In this document: in pieces, positions 16,101 to 23,051 of the stretch | How the letters are laid out: each line of letters begins with the position of its first letter | How positions within the stretch are numbered: position 1 is the stretch's first letter | Assembly: GCA_910586595.1 (NCBI GenBank) | Contig: CAJUJB010000035.1 | Location: forward strand, 1 to 27,840 | Direction: 5' to 3' | DNA from: an uncultured Muribaculaceae bacterium | GTDB taxonomy: Bacteria > Bacteroidota > Bacteroidia > Bacteroidales > Muribaculaceae | Length of the DNA: 27,840 bases | Notes under the pieces: generated by a model | What the model saw: only the letters and a program-made list of their open reading frames with translations | Database searches by the model: none | Told to the model about the DNA's origin: nothing | Made by a program: the position numbers and the translations under genes

Positions 16101-19100
16101 GGCATATGCCGAGCAACTTCCTGCCCGCTTCGCTGCCTCTAACCTTGCCTGCGTATTCGGAGAAGGCTCCACTACGGTGCTCAAACTCTCGTCGGCAAGC
16201 CGTGCCGATATAGAGATACCCGTCACGGTGGCTGCCGACGGTAGCTTCGAAGGCACTGTGGAAGGAGTTGACCCCACTGCCAGCTATACCGCATCTGCGA
16301 CACTGACTCGTGGCGAATCTTCTTTCAACTCGGCTTCGACCTCTGTTGAAATAGCTGTAAAACTCAGCCCCGCCTATGACCCCGCAGCCGCTAAGGTATG
16401 GATTGGAGAAGGCGAGAGCCGTGCGCTCGTCACCTTCCGCTGGAACGACGGCAAGGGTGTGGAGAATATCGTGCTCGGCTACCGCTTCAATGAAGCTGAC
16501 AGCGTGAGCTGCGCCGACATGATTGCCGCTGTAATCGAGGGTGACCGCCGTTTCTCAGGCGACGCCTCTAATATCTCTTTTGATCTAAACGGCGACGGCA
16601 CTGTACAGACCGCCTACGACCACTGCAGCGCTGACGCCGCCGATACGCGCTGGACATTCTTCTGCGCACCGGCCTACGGCACATCTTTCTCGGAGTGCAC
16701 AGCCCCGCTTGCCGATGGAAACAATATTCTGGTAGAATATACTGCCGCCAATGCTCCGTCTGAAGCTGAATACCTCATGTATCTGCCTGCCGACGAGCAG
16801 GGGGCATGGTTGCCTGAGCTCCGCCAGATCAACATCGCCGACACATATATGCTGCCTGTGCTTATCAATGTAGGCGAAGGAAACTCGCTGATGAGCCTTT
16901 CATGCACGCGTGTCGATGAGAACGGCACCTCTGCCACCGCCCAGCTCAAGACGGTGATGCTCACCAATCCTGCTAAGGGCAATACCCAGGCCTCGGTTAC
17001 CTTCGGCGGTGCCACCGGCAAGGTGTTTGTCAAGGTGAAACCCAACATCAAGAATGCCGCAGGCACGCTTATCCCATTCGACGCGTACAGCAATGAAATT
17101 GAAGTTGACGTGCTCGCGCCTGAGCGTCCTGTCACTGCGCTGGCCTATGAGTCGGATGCATATCTCTCGAACTTCGACGAGACTCTGACCCCGGTTCTCA
17201 CACTTACTCCGGCCGACGCCACATACACGAAAATCAACTACGAGAGCTCTGATGCCTCGGTGGCATCTGTGTCGACAACCGGCAAGATTACCGTCAAGCG
17301 CACCGAAGGTGTGGCTGTGATTACGGCCTCGTACGCCCTCGACCCTGAAGTGAAGGCAACTTACACCATTACGGTGACCGCCGGAAAGAAGGTTGAGCGC
17401 TTCGTGCTCGGCACAGGCTCCGATACGATCAATGTGACCTACATGGACATTATCGGCCTCGAGCCGACAGTCGAACCCGCCGATGCCGCCATCAAGACCT
17501 ACGATGTGGCCATCTCTGACGGCGACGTCGCCACCCTCTACTCGGTGCGCGGCTTCAATCCTTCGCGCAGCTTCTATGAGCTGGTTACCCACAAGCCCGG
17601 TTCGGTCGACGTGACCTTCAAGGCTCAGGATGGCTCGGGTGTTGAAAGTACGTATCATATCAATGTGCTCGACCCCGACCGCTCGACTGCCGCAGACAAC
17701 TGGCAGGATGGTACCTTCTGGCTCAATGAAGATTGGTTCGGCCACACCAACGGCTCAATCAACTATATCGATGTAGACGGAAATATCCGTTATCGCGCAT
17801 ACGAATCTCAGAATCCTTACGAGTCATTCGGCTGCACATCGCAGTATGCCATGATCTTCGGCGATAAGCTCTATGTGATGTCGAAGCAGGCTACCGACGG
17901 CGGTGATCCGCGCCGTGGTGGAGGCCGAGTTGTGGTGGCCGACGCAAAGACACTCAAGAAACTGGCAGCCTTCGACTCGCCTCTCGGCGCAGGTGATGGC
18001 CGTGCATGTGTGGGCGTAAGCTCGTCGAAAGTCTACTTCGGCACAACTGCCGGCATTGCGGTCTTCAATCCTCAGACACTTGAGATAACCGGCTCTGTCA
18101 GCGGCATCGAGGCCGGCAGCCTGTATGCCAACCAGCTTGGCGATATGGTATGCGCAGGCAAATATGTGTTTGCAGTCAAGCAGGATGTAGGTACGCTCGT
18201 GATCGATACTGACACCGATGAAGTTGTGGCCACCCTCGGCCAGGATGAGGATGGTAATTGCCTCTGGCATCCGCATGGCGTTGCCCGCACTGCCGACAGC
18301 CGGGTATGGGTCGCTGCCAACAGCAGCGCCGGAGCCACCACTCTGTTCTGCTATGATGCCGACGATTACTCGCTCGTGCGTGAGGTGGCTATGCCTTCGC
18401 ACATGCGTATCACCTGCGGCTGGGGTGCATGGCGCCCGACCAATTTCTTCGCTTCGGCCAAGACTAACGAGCTTTGGTTCGGATCGGGTGTAGAGGCATC
18501 TATCGTCTCGGGTAACACGGGCTATTACCGCTGGGATACCGAGAGTGACCTTGAGACACTCCAGCCTGTCTTTGTCTTCCCCTCGAAGTTGGAAGGCATC
18601 GACTCCACCACCTATCAGGCTCCTTATGCCGCCGTCCGCTACGACGAGCGTGCCGACGAGCTGCTTGTAGCCGCCACCCATGGCGCTTCGTCGAATTACC
18701 GCTATAACTGGTACCATTTCATCGACTGTGCGACCGGAGAGATTGCCCGCACCACACGACTGAAAGATTACTATTGGTTCCCGGCCATGCCTGTCTTCCC
18801 CGACAAGTACGGCGTGCAGTTCGACGGCCTTGAAGGCATCGATATAGTCAGCGACGCCTCTAATGCGGGTCAAGCTTCAGTCATCGATCTTGCCGATTAT
18901 GCCACCGACCCCGACAATCAGGACTGCGGCATACGCTATAGCCTGGTGGCTGCTCCGGAGGCTCTTGATGATTCTGAGACAGCTGTGGCTGAATATACTC
19001 TCGACGGTTCTGTCCTTTCTGTCATGCCATTGACCGATGGCTCAGACAATATCACCATCGCAGCCGAGTCGAACGGCAAAGTGACCACGGTCAATATTCC

Positions 19101-19356
19101 TGTAAGTGTGCGCACCAGCACCTCGGTTGCTGATGTTGAGGCTGCCGCCGGCACCATCCGTGCTGCGGGCAACTGCGTCACCGTCAAGGGCTTCGAAGGT
19201 GTGGACTTCTATATCTTCGATATGGCCGGCAATATGCTCAGGGCCTTCACCGCTCAGGCCGAAACGGTGCGTTATGTGACAATGCTCCCCGTCGGAGTAT
19301 ATATCGTGACCACTGCCGACGGCTCCCGCTCGGCTAAAGTACTCCTCACCGAATGA
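13132..19356 (+). CDS. Giant 2074-residue mosaic protein: Trp/Tyr module, BspA-type leucine-rich repeats, Ig-like domains, BtuG-like propeller
   Basis: An exported protein; signal peptide 1-20, no lipobox. Domains in order (approximate residues): copy 1 of the domain of the preceding gene, 61-251 (WSGEG, ALVFGYRWDG, GWYISYWSYW); BspA-type leucine-rich repeats in two blocks, 273-503 and 516-961, about 18 repeats of roughly 23 residues (LTTIPxxAFxxCSxLxxVxIPAS); an Ig/FN3-like region, 965-1083; a degenerate second copy of the first domain, 1085-1240 (VWIGEGESRALVTFRW, IVLGYRF); two Ig-like domains, 1332-1516, the first bacterial Ig-2 type; a BtuG-like propeller, 1523-1890 (LNEDWFGHTNGSINYID); a cadherin-like domain, 1893-1998; and a type IX-like sorting tail, 2003-2074. 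It lies in the riboswitch operon and overlaps the next gene. Probably a surface-displayed or secreted cobamide-capture scaffold or adhesin; that role is inferred. Confidence 0.85.
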   Translation: MMNKVILSLFASAFAASALAAPPRKVQGVPYVPRESRDIQLASDYPEDPGDLATPEGNFTFDMIQNWSGEGSKRAALVIQWNDSREKTALVFGYRWDGQATGADMLREVVSANPRLYTLMQYTNVSSPTDPDGGYTINGLGWDLDADGEIALRDTGNGNQIYTCEDYTDGTGFFKHPRGYVPGQGGSSDYDYDNWQAVDEDDFWGAGWYISYWSYWVKDSQEASFSYSSWGASGRVLEDGSWDGWNFSVYMMPSDWKLFEAAPANMPEGTQTEFKVDGLYYTLKNYAGGTVSLSAPFEMEGETLSSYTGDITVPAVIEGEGFSYKVVEVADGAFKNAQIGTVSLPASVTKIGKAAFENSTLSDLVLAEGAAVPALGENAFAGCSRFSKFILPEGITAIPAGLYSGTAISSVILPEGVETVGERAFADCSALTEVYLPGTVKTVGAEAFAACDNIAKVTVDTTFPPAAADNAFSAAAYNAAVLTVPSGFSETYGQTAGWSNFSKSAEYAIAVNVGDLFTLNGVSYRVLTSTPQGGTLAVTYHKTEGAPNRTTIAAANKAGYTGAVTIPSSITYQELPFTVAELNDSVFYGASALESVVLPEGLTTIPAFAFYDCSKLASVAIPASVTTIQRYAFSYCSVLNNVVLPEGLTSLGERSFFQATGMTSINIPASLTTIPTYCFSYCKALETVKLHDGITSLGTYAFQQCSSLVEVILPSGLKELPSNLFQNCTSLPAVVIPAGVTSIGSTVFSGCSSLKNIELPAGLTTLGSSVFTNCSALEEVELPAGVTTLGSSLFSGCKALRKVTMSPSITSVPASLFDNCSSLTTLLFHGENADAAQPGVIRIPEGVTTIGQYAFRNCTSVKDVILPESGATLSGWIFQNSGLTELVVPAATLYARSTPNYLCANNTAVNFYICSPVPTANVTRFTFAKASGSYPYPVMVPTGSIDAYKALTSTWAYYPLCEPTLNGLGLDSVRIENAETGMVIRGCVTPAYAEQLPARFAASNLACVFGEGSTTVLKLSSASRADIEIPVTVAADGSFEGTVEGVDPTASYTASATLTRGESSFNSASTSVEIAVKLSPAYDPAAAKVWIGEGESRALVTFRWNDGKGVENIVLGYRFNEADSVSCADMIAAVIEGDRRFSGDASNISFDLNGDGTVQTAYDHCSADAADTRWTFFCAPAYGTSFSECTAPLADGNNILVEYTAANAPSEAEYLMYLPADEQGAWLPELRQINIADTYMLPVLINVGEGNSLMSLSCTRVDENGTSATAQLKTVMLTNPAKGNTQASVTFGGATGKVFVKVKPNIKNAAGTLIPFDAYSNEIEVDVLAPERPVTALAYESDAYLSNFDETLTPVLTLTPADATYTKINYESSDASVASVSTTGKITVKRTEGVAVITASYALDPEVKATYTITVTAGKKVERFVLGTGSDTINVTYMDIIGLEPTVEPADAAIKTYDVAISDGDVATLYSVRGFNPSRSFYELVTHKPGSVDVTFKAQDGSGVESTYHINVLDPDRSTAADNWQDGTFWLNEDWFGHTNGSINYIDVDGNIRYRAYESQNPYESFGCTSQYAMIFGDKLYVMSKQATDGGDPRRGGGRVVVADAKTLKKLAAFDSPLGAGDGRACVGVSSSKVYFGTTAGIAVFNPQTLEITGSVSGIEAGSLYANQLGDMVCAGKYVFAVKQDVGTLVIDTDTDEVVATLGQDEDGNCLWHPHGVARTADSRVWVAANSSAGATTLFCYDADDYSLVREVAMPSHMRITCGWGAWRPTNFFASAKTNELWFGSGVEASIVSGNTGYYRWDTESDLETLQPVFVFPSKLEGIDSTTYQAPYAAVRYDERADELLVAATHGASSNYRYNWYHFIDCATGEIARTTRLKDYYWFPAMPVFPDKYGVQFDGLEGIDIVSDASNAGQASVIDLADYATDPDNQDCGIRYSLVAAPEALDDSETAVAEYTLDGSVLSVMPLTDGSDNITIAAESNGKVTTVNIPVSVRTSTSVADVEAAAGTIRAAGNCVTVKGFEGVDFYIFDMAGNMLRAFTAQAETVRYVTMLPVGVYIVTTADGSRSAKVLLTE

Positions 19357-21086
19357 TGAAGGGTAAAACTCTCTTAATATTGGCAGCGTTGGCGGCTCAG
19401 GCCGTCAGCGCCGCCGATTTTGCCGATGGAGTATTCATCGTAAACGAAGACTGGTACGGGCACCATAACTCCACAGTCAACTACTTCGACCACAATGCCG
19501 CTGATGTGTGGCAATACCGCGTGATCCAGGCAGCCAACCCCGGTATGGAGCTTGGCTGCACCACCCAGTTCGGCACAATCTACGGAGGACGTTTCTATCT
19601 CATCTCCAAGCAGGATAAAGACCCCGGGGCATCGGTTTCCGGAGGCCGCATCACCGTATGCGACGCCTCGACCCTGAAGATTCTTTATCAGTCGGCACTA
19701 ATTGACCCATCAGGGCGTCAGTGCGATGGCCGAGGCTACCTTGGCGTTGATGAGCATAAAGGCTATATTTCGTCGAGCAACGGCATATGGGTGTTTGACA
19801 CCGACACCTATACCGTCACCGGACAGGTCGAAGGGTCGGCCAACCCTGATGTAGATGATGATAAGCCCAACACCGATCCGTCGGGCTCGCTTTATCATGG
19901 CCAATGTGGCTCTATGGTCCGTTATGGCCAGCTGGTCTTCGCCGCCCATCAGTCGCTTGGCCTTCTCGTCATCGATCCGGCCACAGATTCTGTGGTGAAG
20001 ACATTGGATATGGCTCTTGCCGGAGATGGCGCGGGTATAGGCTCGGTGGTGCTGGCAGCCGACGGGATGCTGTATCTCAGCATTGCACGCAACGTGCAGG
20101 GCACCGGCGCCACACTGCCGTATATCATGCGGGTCGACCCGGTCACGTTTGAGCAATCGCTGATAAATGTGCCCGAGGGCATCTATCCTCCCGCTAACTC
20201 GTGGTATGCGTGGACACCCGATGGATTCTGTGCCGATCCGCACGAAGCTGTGCTGTACTGGAACGGTGGCCCTAACTCATGGTTCTCCAATGCCCGTGTT
20301 TACCGGTATGACATATCTACCGGTAAATTTACCTGCATAGTCAATCTTGACGAGGAAGCCGAATCGCAAGGACTTACCGATGTCACCCGCTGGAATCTCT
20401 ACGGGTGCTCGATGCGTCCTCATCCCGTGAGCGGCGAGTTGTATATGTCCTTGTTCCATTACTTCCAGAATCCGACCTATAAGCTGCGCCGCGTGACTGG
20501 CGACGGGGAGATTCTCGGAGAATACGACATGATTCAGAATTATTGGTTCCCTTCAGTGCCGGTTTTCCCCGACAACGCCGCCCCTGAGCTCCATGCCATG
20601 GGAGTGCAGAGTGTAGGCTCGTCGGGCACTACGGCTATCAATCTCGCCGGTTTCGCCACCGATGCCGACGGGCTGGATGCAGCTATAGTGTACACCGTCA
20701 GATCGGTGAGTGATCCGGCGGCCTTGGAAGTTTCCGTCGAAGGTCAGAAATTGCTTGTCACCCCTTTGGGGGCAGGCGATAAGGATGTCACCATAACTAT
20801 TGAGGCCAACAGCAACGGTCTTGTGGCGGAAGGTGAGATTGTAGTGGCTTTCGACGGCGCTTCTGCGGCATTGAACCAAGCACATGCCGCGTCGCTCCGC
20901 TATGACGGATGCCGCCTCCATGCAATTGCCTGCGAAGGACGGCCCGTGGAAATTTATAATCCGAGCGGCCGGAAGGTTATGGTCTGGAGCCCTGTGAGCG
21001 ATGATGATTCAACCACTCTGAATCTCGCAACCGGCCTTTATGTGGCCCGATGTGGCGGCGCTGTGGCTAAAATCTACTGTCGCTGA
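19353..21086 (+). CDS. Secreted BtuG-like propeller protein, paralogue of the giant protein's C-terminal third
   Basis: A 577-residue exported protein. The start codon overlaps the preceding stop; a second in-frame ATG follows at once. Signal peptide 1-20 (MMKGKTLLILAALAAQAVSA), no lipobox. A YncE/DUF5074-like propeller spans about 22-405, opening VNEDWYGHHNSTVNYFD, which aligns with LNEDWFGHTNGSINYID in the giant protein; GCTTQFGTIYGGRFYLISKQ also has a direct counterpart there. A cadherin-like domain (about 410-505, INLAGFATDADGLDAAIVYTV) and a sorting-tail-like end (VEIYNPSGRKVMVW.. GLYVARCGG) follow in the same order as in the giant protein. Thus a tandem duplication or a fusion links the two genes. 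Probably binds cobamide or another tetrapyrrole-like ligand outside the cell, by analogy with BtuG; untested. Last gene of the operon. Confidence 0.85.
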   Translation: MMKGKTLLILAALAAQAVSAADFADGVFIVNEDWYGHHNSTVNYFDHNAADVWQYRVIQAANPGMELGCTTQFGTIYGGRFYLISKQDKDPGASVSGGRITVCDASTLKILYQSALIDPSGRQCDGRGYLGVDEHKGYISSSNGIWVFDTDTYTVTGQVEGSANPDVDDDKPNTDPSGSLYHGQCGSMVRYGQLVFAAHQSLGLLVIDPATDSVVKTLDMALAGDGAGIGSVVLAADGMLYLSIARNVQGTGATLPYIMRVDPVTFEQSLINVPEGIYPPANSWYAWTPDGFCADPHEAVLYWNGGPNSWFSNARVYRYDISTGKFTCIVNLDEEAESQGLTDVTRWNLYGCSMRPHPVSGELYMSLFHYFQNPTYKLRRVTGDGEILGEYDMIQNYWFPSVPVFPDNAAPELHAMGVQSVGSSGTTAINLAGFATDADGLDAAIVYTVRSVSDPAALEVSVEGQKLLVTPLGAGDKDVTITIEANSNGLVAEGEIVVAFDGASAALNQAHAASLRYDGCRLHAIACEGRPVEIYNPSGRKVMVWSPVSDDDSTTLNLATGLYVARCGGAVAKIYCR

Positions 21087-21108
21087 TATACATACACTTA
21101 AATTGCCT

Positions 21109-21145
21109 CGCGGGGCCGTCCTGGAAATAATAGGACGGCCCCGCG
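21109..21145. terminator. Strong hairpin terminator closing the cobamide operon
   Basis: CGCGGGGCCGTCCT (21109-21122) pairs perfectly with AGGACGGCCCCGCG (21132-21145) around a nine-base loop. It lies 22 bases after the propeller gene and 16 bases before the end of the convergent small gene, so it may serve both directions. The T-tract is weak on either side, but the 14-base-pair GC-rich stem is very stable. Confidence 0.82.
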
Positions 21146-21161
21146 TAGTATAGTGTTGATG

Positions 21162-21398
21162 TTATTCCTGGGCGTATTGCAGCACGGTTGGCGACTCTAC
21201 GTCGACTCCATATTCCTTGGCGCGGGCAAGAATCGCACGGGCCAGTTTAGGCTTCAGATCCTCCGGGCAATAACGGAAATAGGCTTCGGCGGCACGCACG
21301 TGTGCGGCGTCGGGCATAGGGTACTCGCGGCGTTCAGGCAAGCCGAATACGCTGTCGGGCAATTCTTTTTTTTCTTCGTAAGATAATCGGTCGTTCAT
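21162..21398 (-). CDS. Small conserved soluble protein, 78 residues, function unknown
   Basis: A short cytoplasmic protein with no signal peptide or membrane segment. Its core, FGLPERREYPMPDAAHVRAAEAYFRYC, followed by a helical segment (KPKLARAILARAKEYGVDV), resembles a small domain that also occurs in phage and bacterial proteins with the pattern 'F-LP..R.YP..D..H...A...F..C'. I recall this as a recurring family (possibly DUF6582-like) but cannot confirm the name. It is convergent with the cobamide operon and divergent from the RNA methyltransferase gene. No clear promoter is seen. Real gene likely because of the protein-like composition and the well-placed start; function unknown. Confidence 0.72.
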   Translation of the reverse strand: MNDRLSYEEKKELPDSVFGLPERREYPMPDAAHVRAAEAYFRYCPEDLKPKLARAILARAKEYGVDVESPTVLQYAQE

Positions 21399-21462
21399 GA
21401 TTTTGATGTATTGTTGTGTAGATAAAAACGCGGTGTCTCTCCGTAAGTTCGCAAAAATTGGT

Positions 21463-21470
21463 TAACTTTG
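21463..21470 (+). promoter_or_regulatory. Probable -7 element for the RNA methyltransferase operon
   Basis: TAACTTTG matches the Bacteroidetes -7 box TAnnTTTG and lies 21 bases before the ATG at 21492. No good -33 TTTG stands at the expected distance. It rules out the in-frame ATG at 21468 as start, because that codon lies inside the promoter element. Confidence 0.6.
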
Positions 21471-21491
21471 CAGCCGAAAACATTGACAGAT

Positions 21492-23051
21492 ATGAACTCC
21501 AACTTTGACATGGTGGCCAAAACCTTCCAAGGCCTGGAAGGTGTGCTGGCCGAAGAACTCCGAGGCCTCGGTGCGGAAGACGTGACACCGGGCAAGCGAA
21601 TGGTGTCGTTCCGTGGCGACCTCGCAATGCTGTACAAGGCAAATATGTGCTGCCGCACAGCCCTCCGAATCCTTAAACCTTTCTACACCTTCGAGGCATC
21701 GGATGCCGACGGGCTGTATGCCAAAGTAAAAGAGTTCGACTGGTCTTCGCTGATGAATGTCGACCAGACCTTCGCCATAGATACTGTGGCCTTCAGCGAT
21801 GAATTCCGCCACTCACAGTTTGTGACCTACCGCGTTAAAGACGGCATCGTCGATTGGTTCCGCGACCATCTCGGCGATGACAAGCGTCCGCGTGTGCGTC
21901 TCGACGGTGCCGACATAATGTTCAATGTCCACATTTCAGGCACGACCGTAACCCTGTCACTCGATTCGTCGGGAGAATCACTGCATAAACGCGGTTGGCG
22001 TGTTGCCCAGACCGAGGCTCCGATCAACGAAGTTCTTGCCGCCGGCATCATCCTCATGACAGGCTGGCGTGGCGAGACTCCCTTCGTCGATCCGATGTGC
22101 GGCTCAGGCACCTTCCTTATCGAGGCTGCCATGATTGCCGCCGGCATCCGCCCGGGTATGTATCGCCGTCATTTCGCGTTCGAGAACTGGCCCGACTTCA
22201 ACCGCGAGCTGCTTGAAGAAATATATGACGACGACAGCATGGAGCGCGATGTGACTGTGCCCATTGTCGGTGCCGACGTATCTCCGAGGGCCATCGCCAT
22301 CGCACGCGAGAATGCCAAGCATGCCGCCGTTGAGCGCTATATCACCTTCGAGACAAAACCGATCTCCCAGTGGACAGAGGCTCCCCAGCCTGCAGGTGTG
22401 CTTGTCACCAACCCGCCTTACGGCAAGCGTATCGGCGCCGATGACATGAACGCCCTGTACGGCACCATCGGCAAGACCCTCAAGCACGTGTTTACCGGCT
22501 ACCATGCATGGATAATCGGCTACGAAGACGTTTATTTCCATGAAATTGGGCTCGCGCCATCGCAGAAAATCGCCGTCAATAACGGTGGCCTCGACTGCGA
22601 GCTGCGCGAATATGTGATTTTCGCAGGTAAAAAAGCCGACTTCCGCGCTGCCGGAGGTGCCATCAAAGACGAGGTTGAAAGTAAGCCCGAACGCCGCGCA
22701 CCCCGCAAGGGCCCGCGCGACGAGCGCGCCGGCGACCGTCGCCCCGACCGTCAGGGTGGCTTCCGCAAAGATCGTCGCGATCGCGATGACCGTCCTGACC
22801 GTCAGGACCGCCGTGGCGAGCGCCCCGCCCGCGATGAACGCCGCGGTAAACCCCGCTTCGAGCGCGAGCGTCCGGCTCGTGCAGAAGAGGAACGTCCGGC
22901 AAAAGAACGCCGTCCGCTTCGCCTCGACCGTCTTGGCCGTCAGCCGTCGATTCCCGCCGATAAGGAAATTGTGCTCAATCGTCCGGCATGGCGTGTGCGT
23001 AAGAAAAACCAAGGTAATAACGACAATACAGACAATACCGACAAGCAATGA
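21492..23051 (+). CDS. THUMP-domain class I RNA methyltransferase (RlmL/YpsC-like) with a charged tail
   Basis: A 519-residue cytoplasmic enzyme expected to methylate guanine N2 in 23S rRNA, by similarity to the N-terminal half of E. coli RlmL. Seen: an N-terminal ferredoxin-like/THUMP region (about 1-165, FQGLEGVLAEELRGLGA, then PRVRLDGADIMFNVHI), the SAM-binding DPMCGSGTFLIEAA (about 200-213), a second SAM motif GADVSPRAIAIARENA, and the catalytic NPPYGKR (307-313). From about residue 396 to the end the protein is a disordered Arg/Asp/Glu/Pro-rich tail of more than 100 residues, probably an RNA-binding extension. The start at 21492 was chosen because of the promoter element just upstream. 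The stop overlaps purD by 4 bases. Confidence 0.88.
   Translation: MNSNFDMVAKTFQGLEGVLAEELRGLGAEDVTPGKRMVSFRGDLAMLYKANMCCRTALRILKPFYTFEASDADGLYAKVKEFDWSSLMNVDQTFAIDTVAFSDEFRHSQFVTYRVKDGIVDWFRDHLGDDKRPRVRLDGADIMFNVHISGTTVTLSLDSSGESLHKRGWRVAQTEAPINEVLAAGIILMTGWRGETPFVDPMCGSGTFLIEAAMIAAGIRPGMYRRHFAFENWPDFNRELLEEIYDDDSMERDVTVPIVGADVSPRAIAIARENAKHAAVERYITFETKPISQWTEAPQPAGVLVTNPPYGKRIGADDMNALYGTIGKTLKHVFTGYHAWIIGYEDVYFHEIGLAPSQKIAVNNGGLDCELREYVIFAGKKADFRAAGGAIKDEVESKPERRAPRKGPRDERAGDRRPDRQGGFRKDRRDRDDRPDRQDRRGERPARDERRGKPRFERERPARAEEERPAKERRPLRLDRLGRQPSIPADKEIVLNRPAWRVRKKNQGNNDNTDNTDKQ

Noticed and set aside
16900..18873. Two long open frames on the minus strand (281 and 349 codons) opposite the giant gene
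   Set aside because: They are His/Arg/Val-rich mirror frames of a GC-rich coding strand, with no family motif and no promoter.
21468..21491. Earlier ATG at 21468 for the RNA methyltransferase
   Set aside because: It overlaps the TAACTTTG promoter element and adds eight residues unlike the family N-terminus.
22104..23048. A 314-codon minus-strand frame opposite the RNA methyltransferase
   Set aside because: The plus-strand frame has complete methyltransferase motifs; the opposite frame is compositional shadow.
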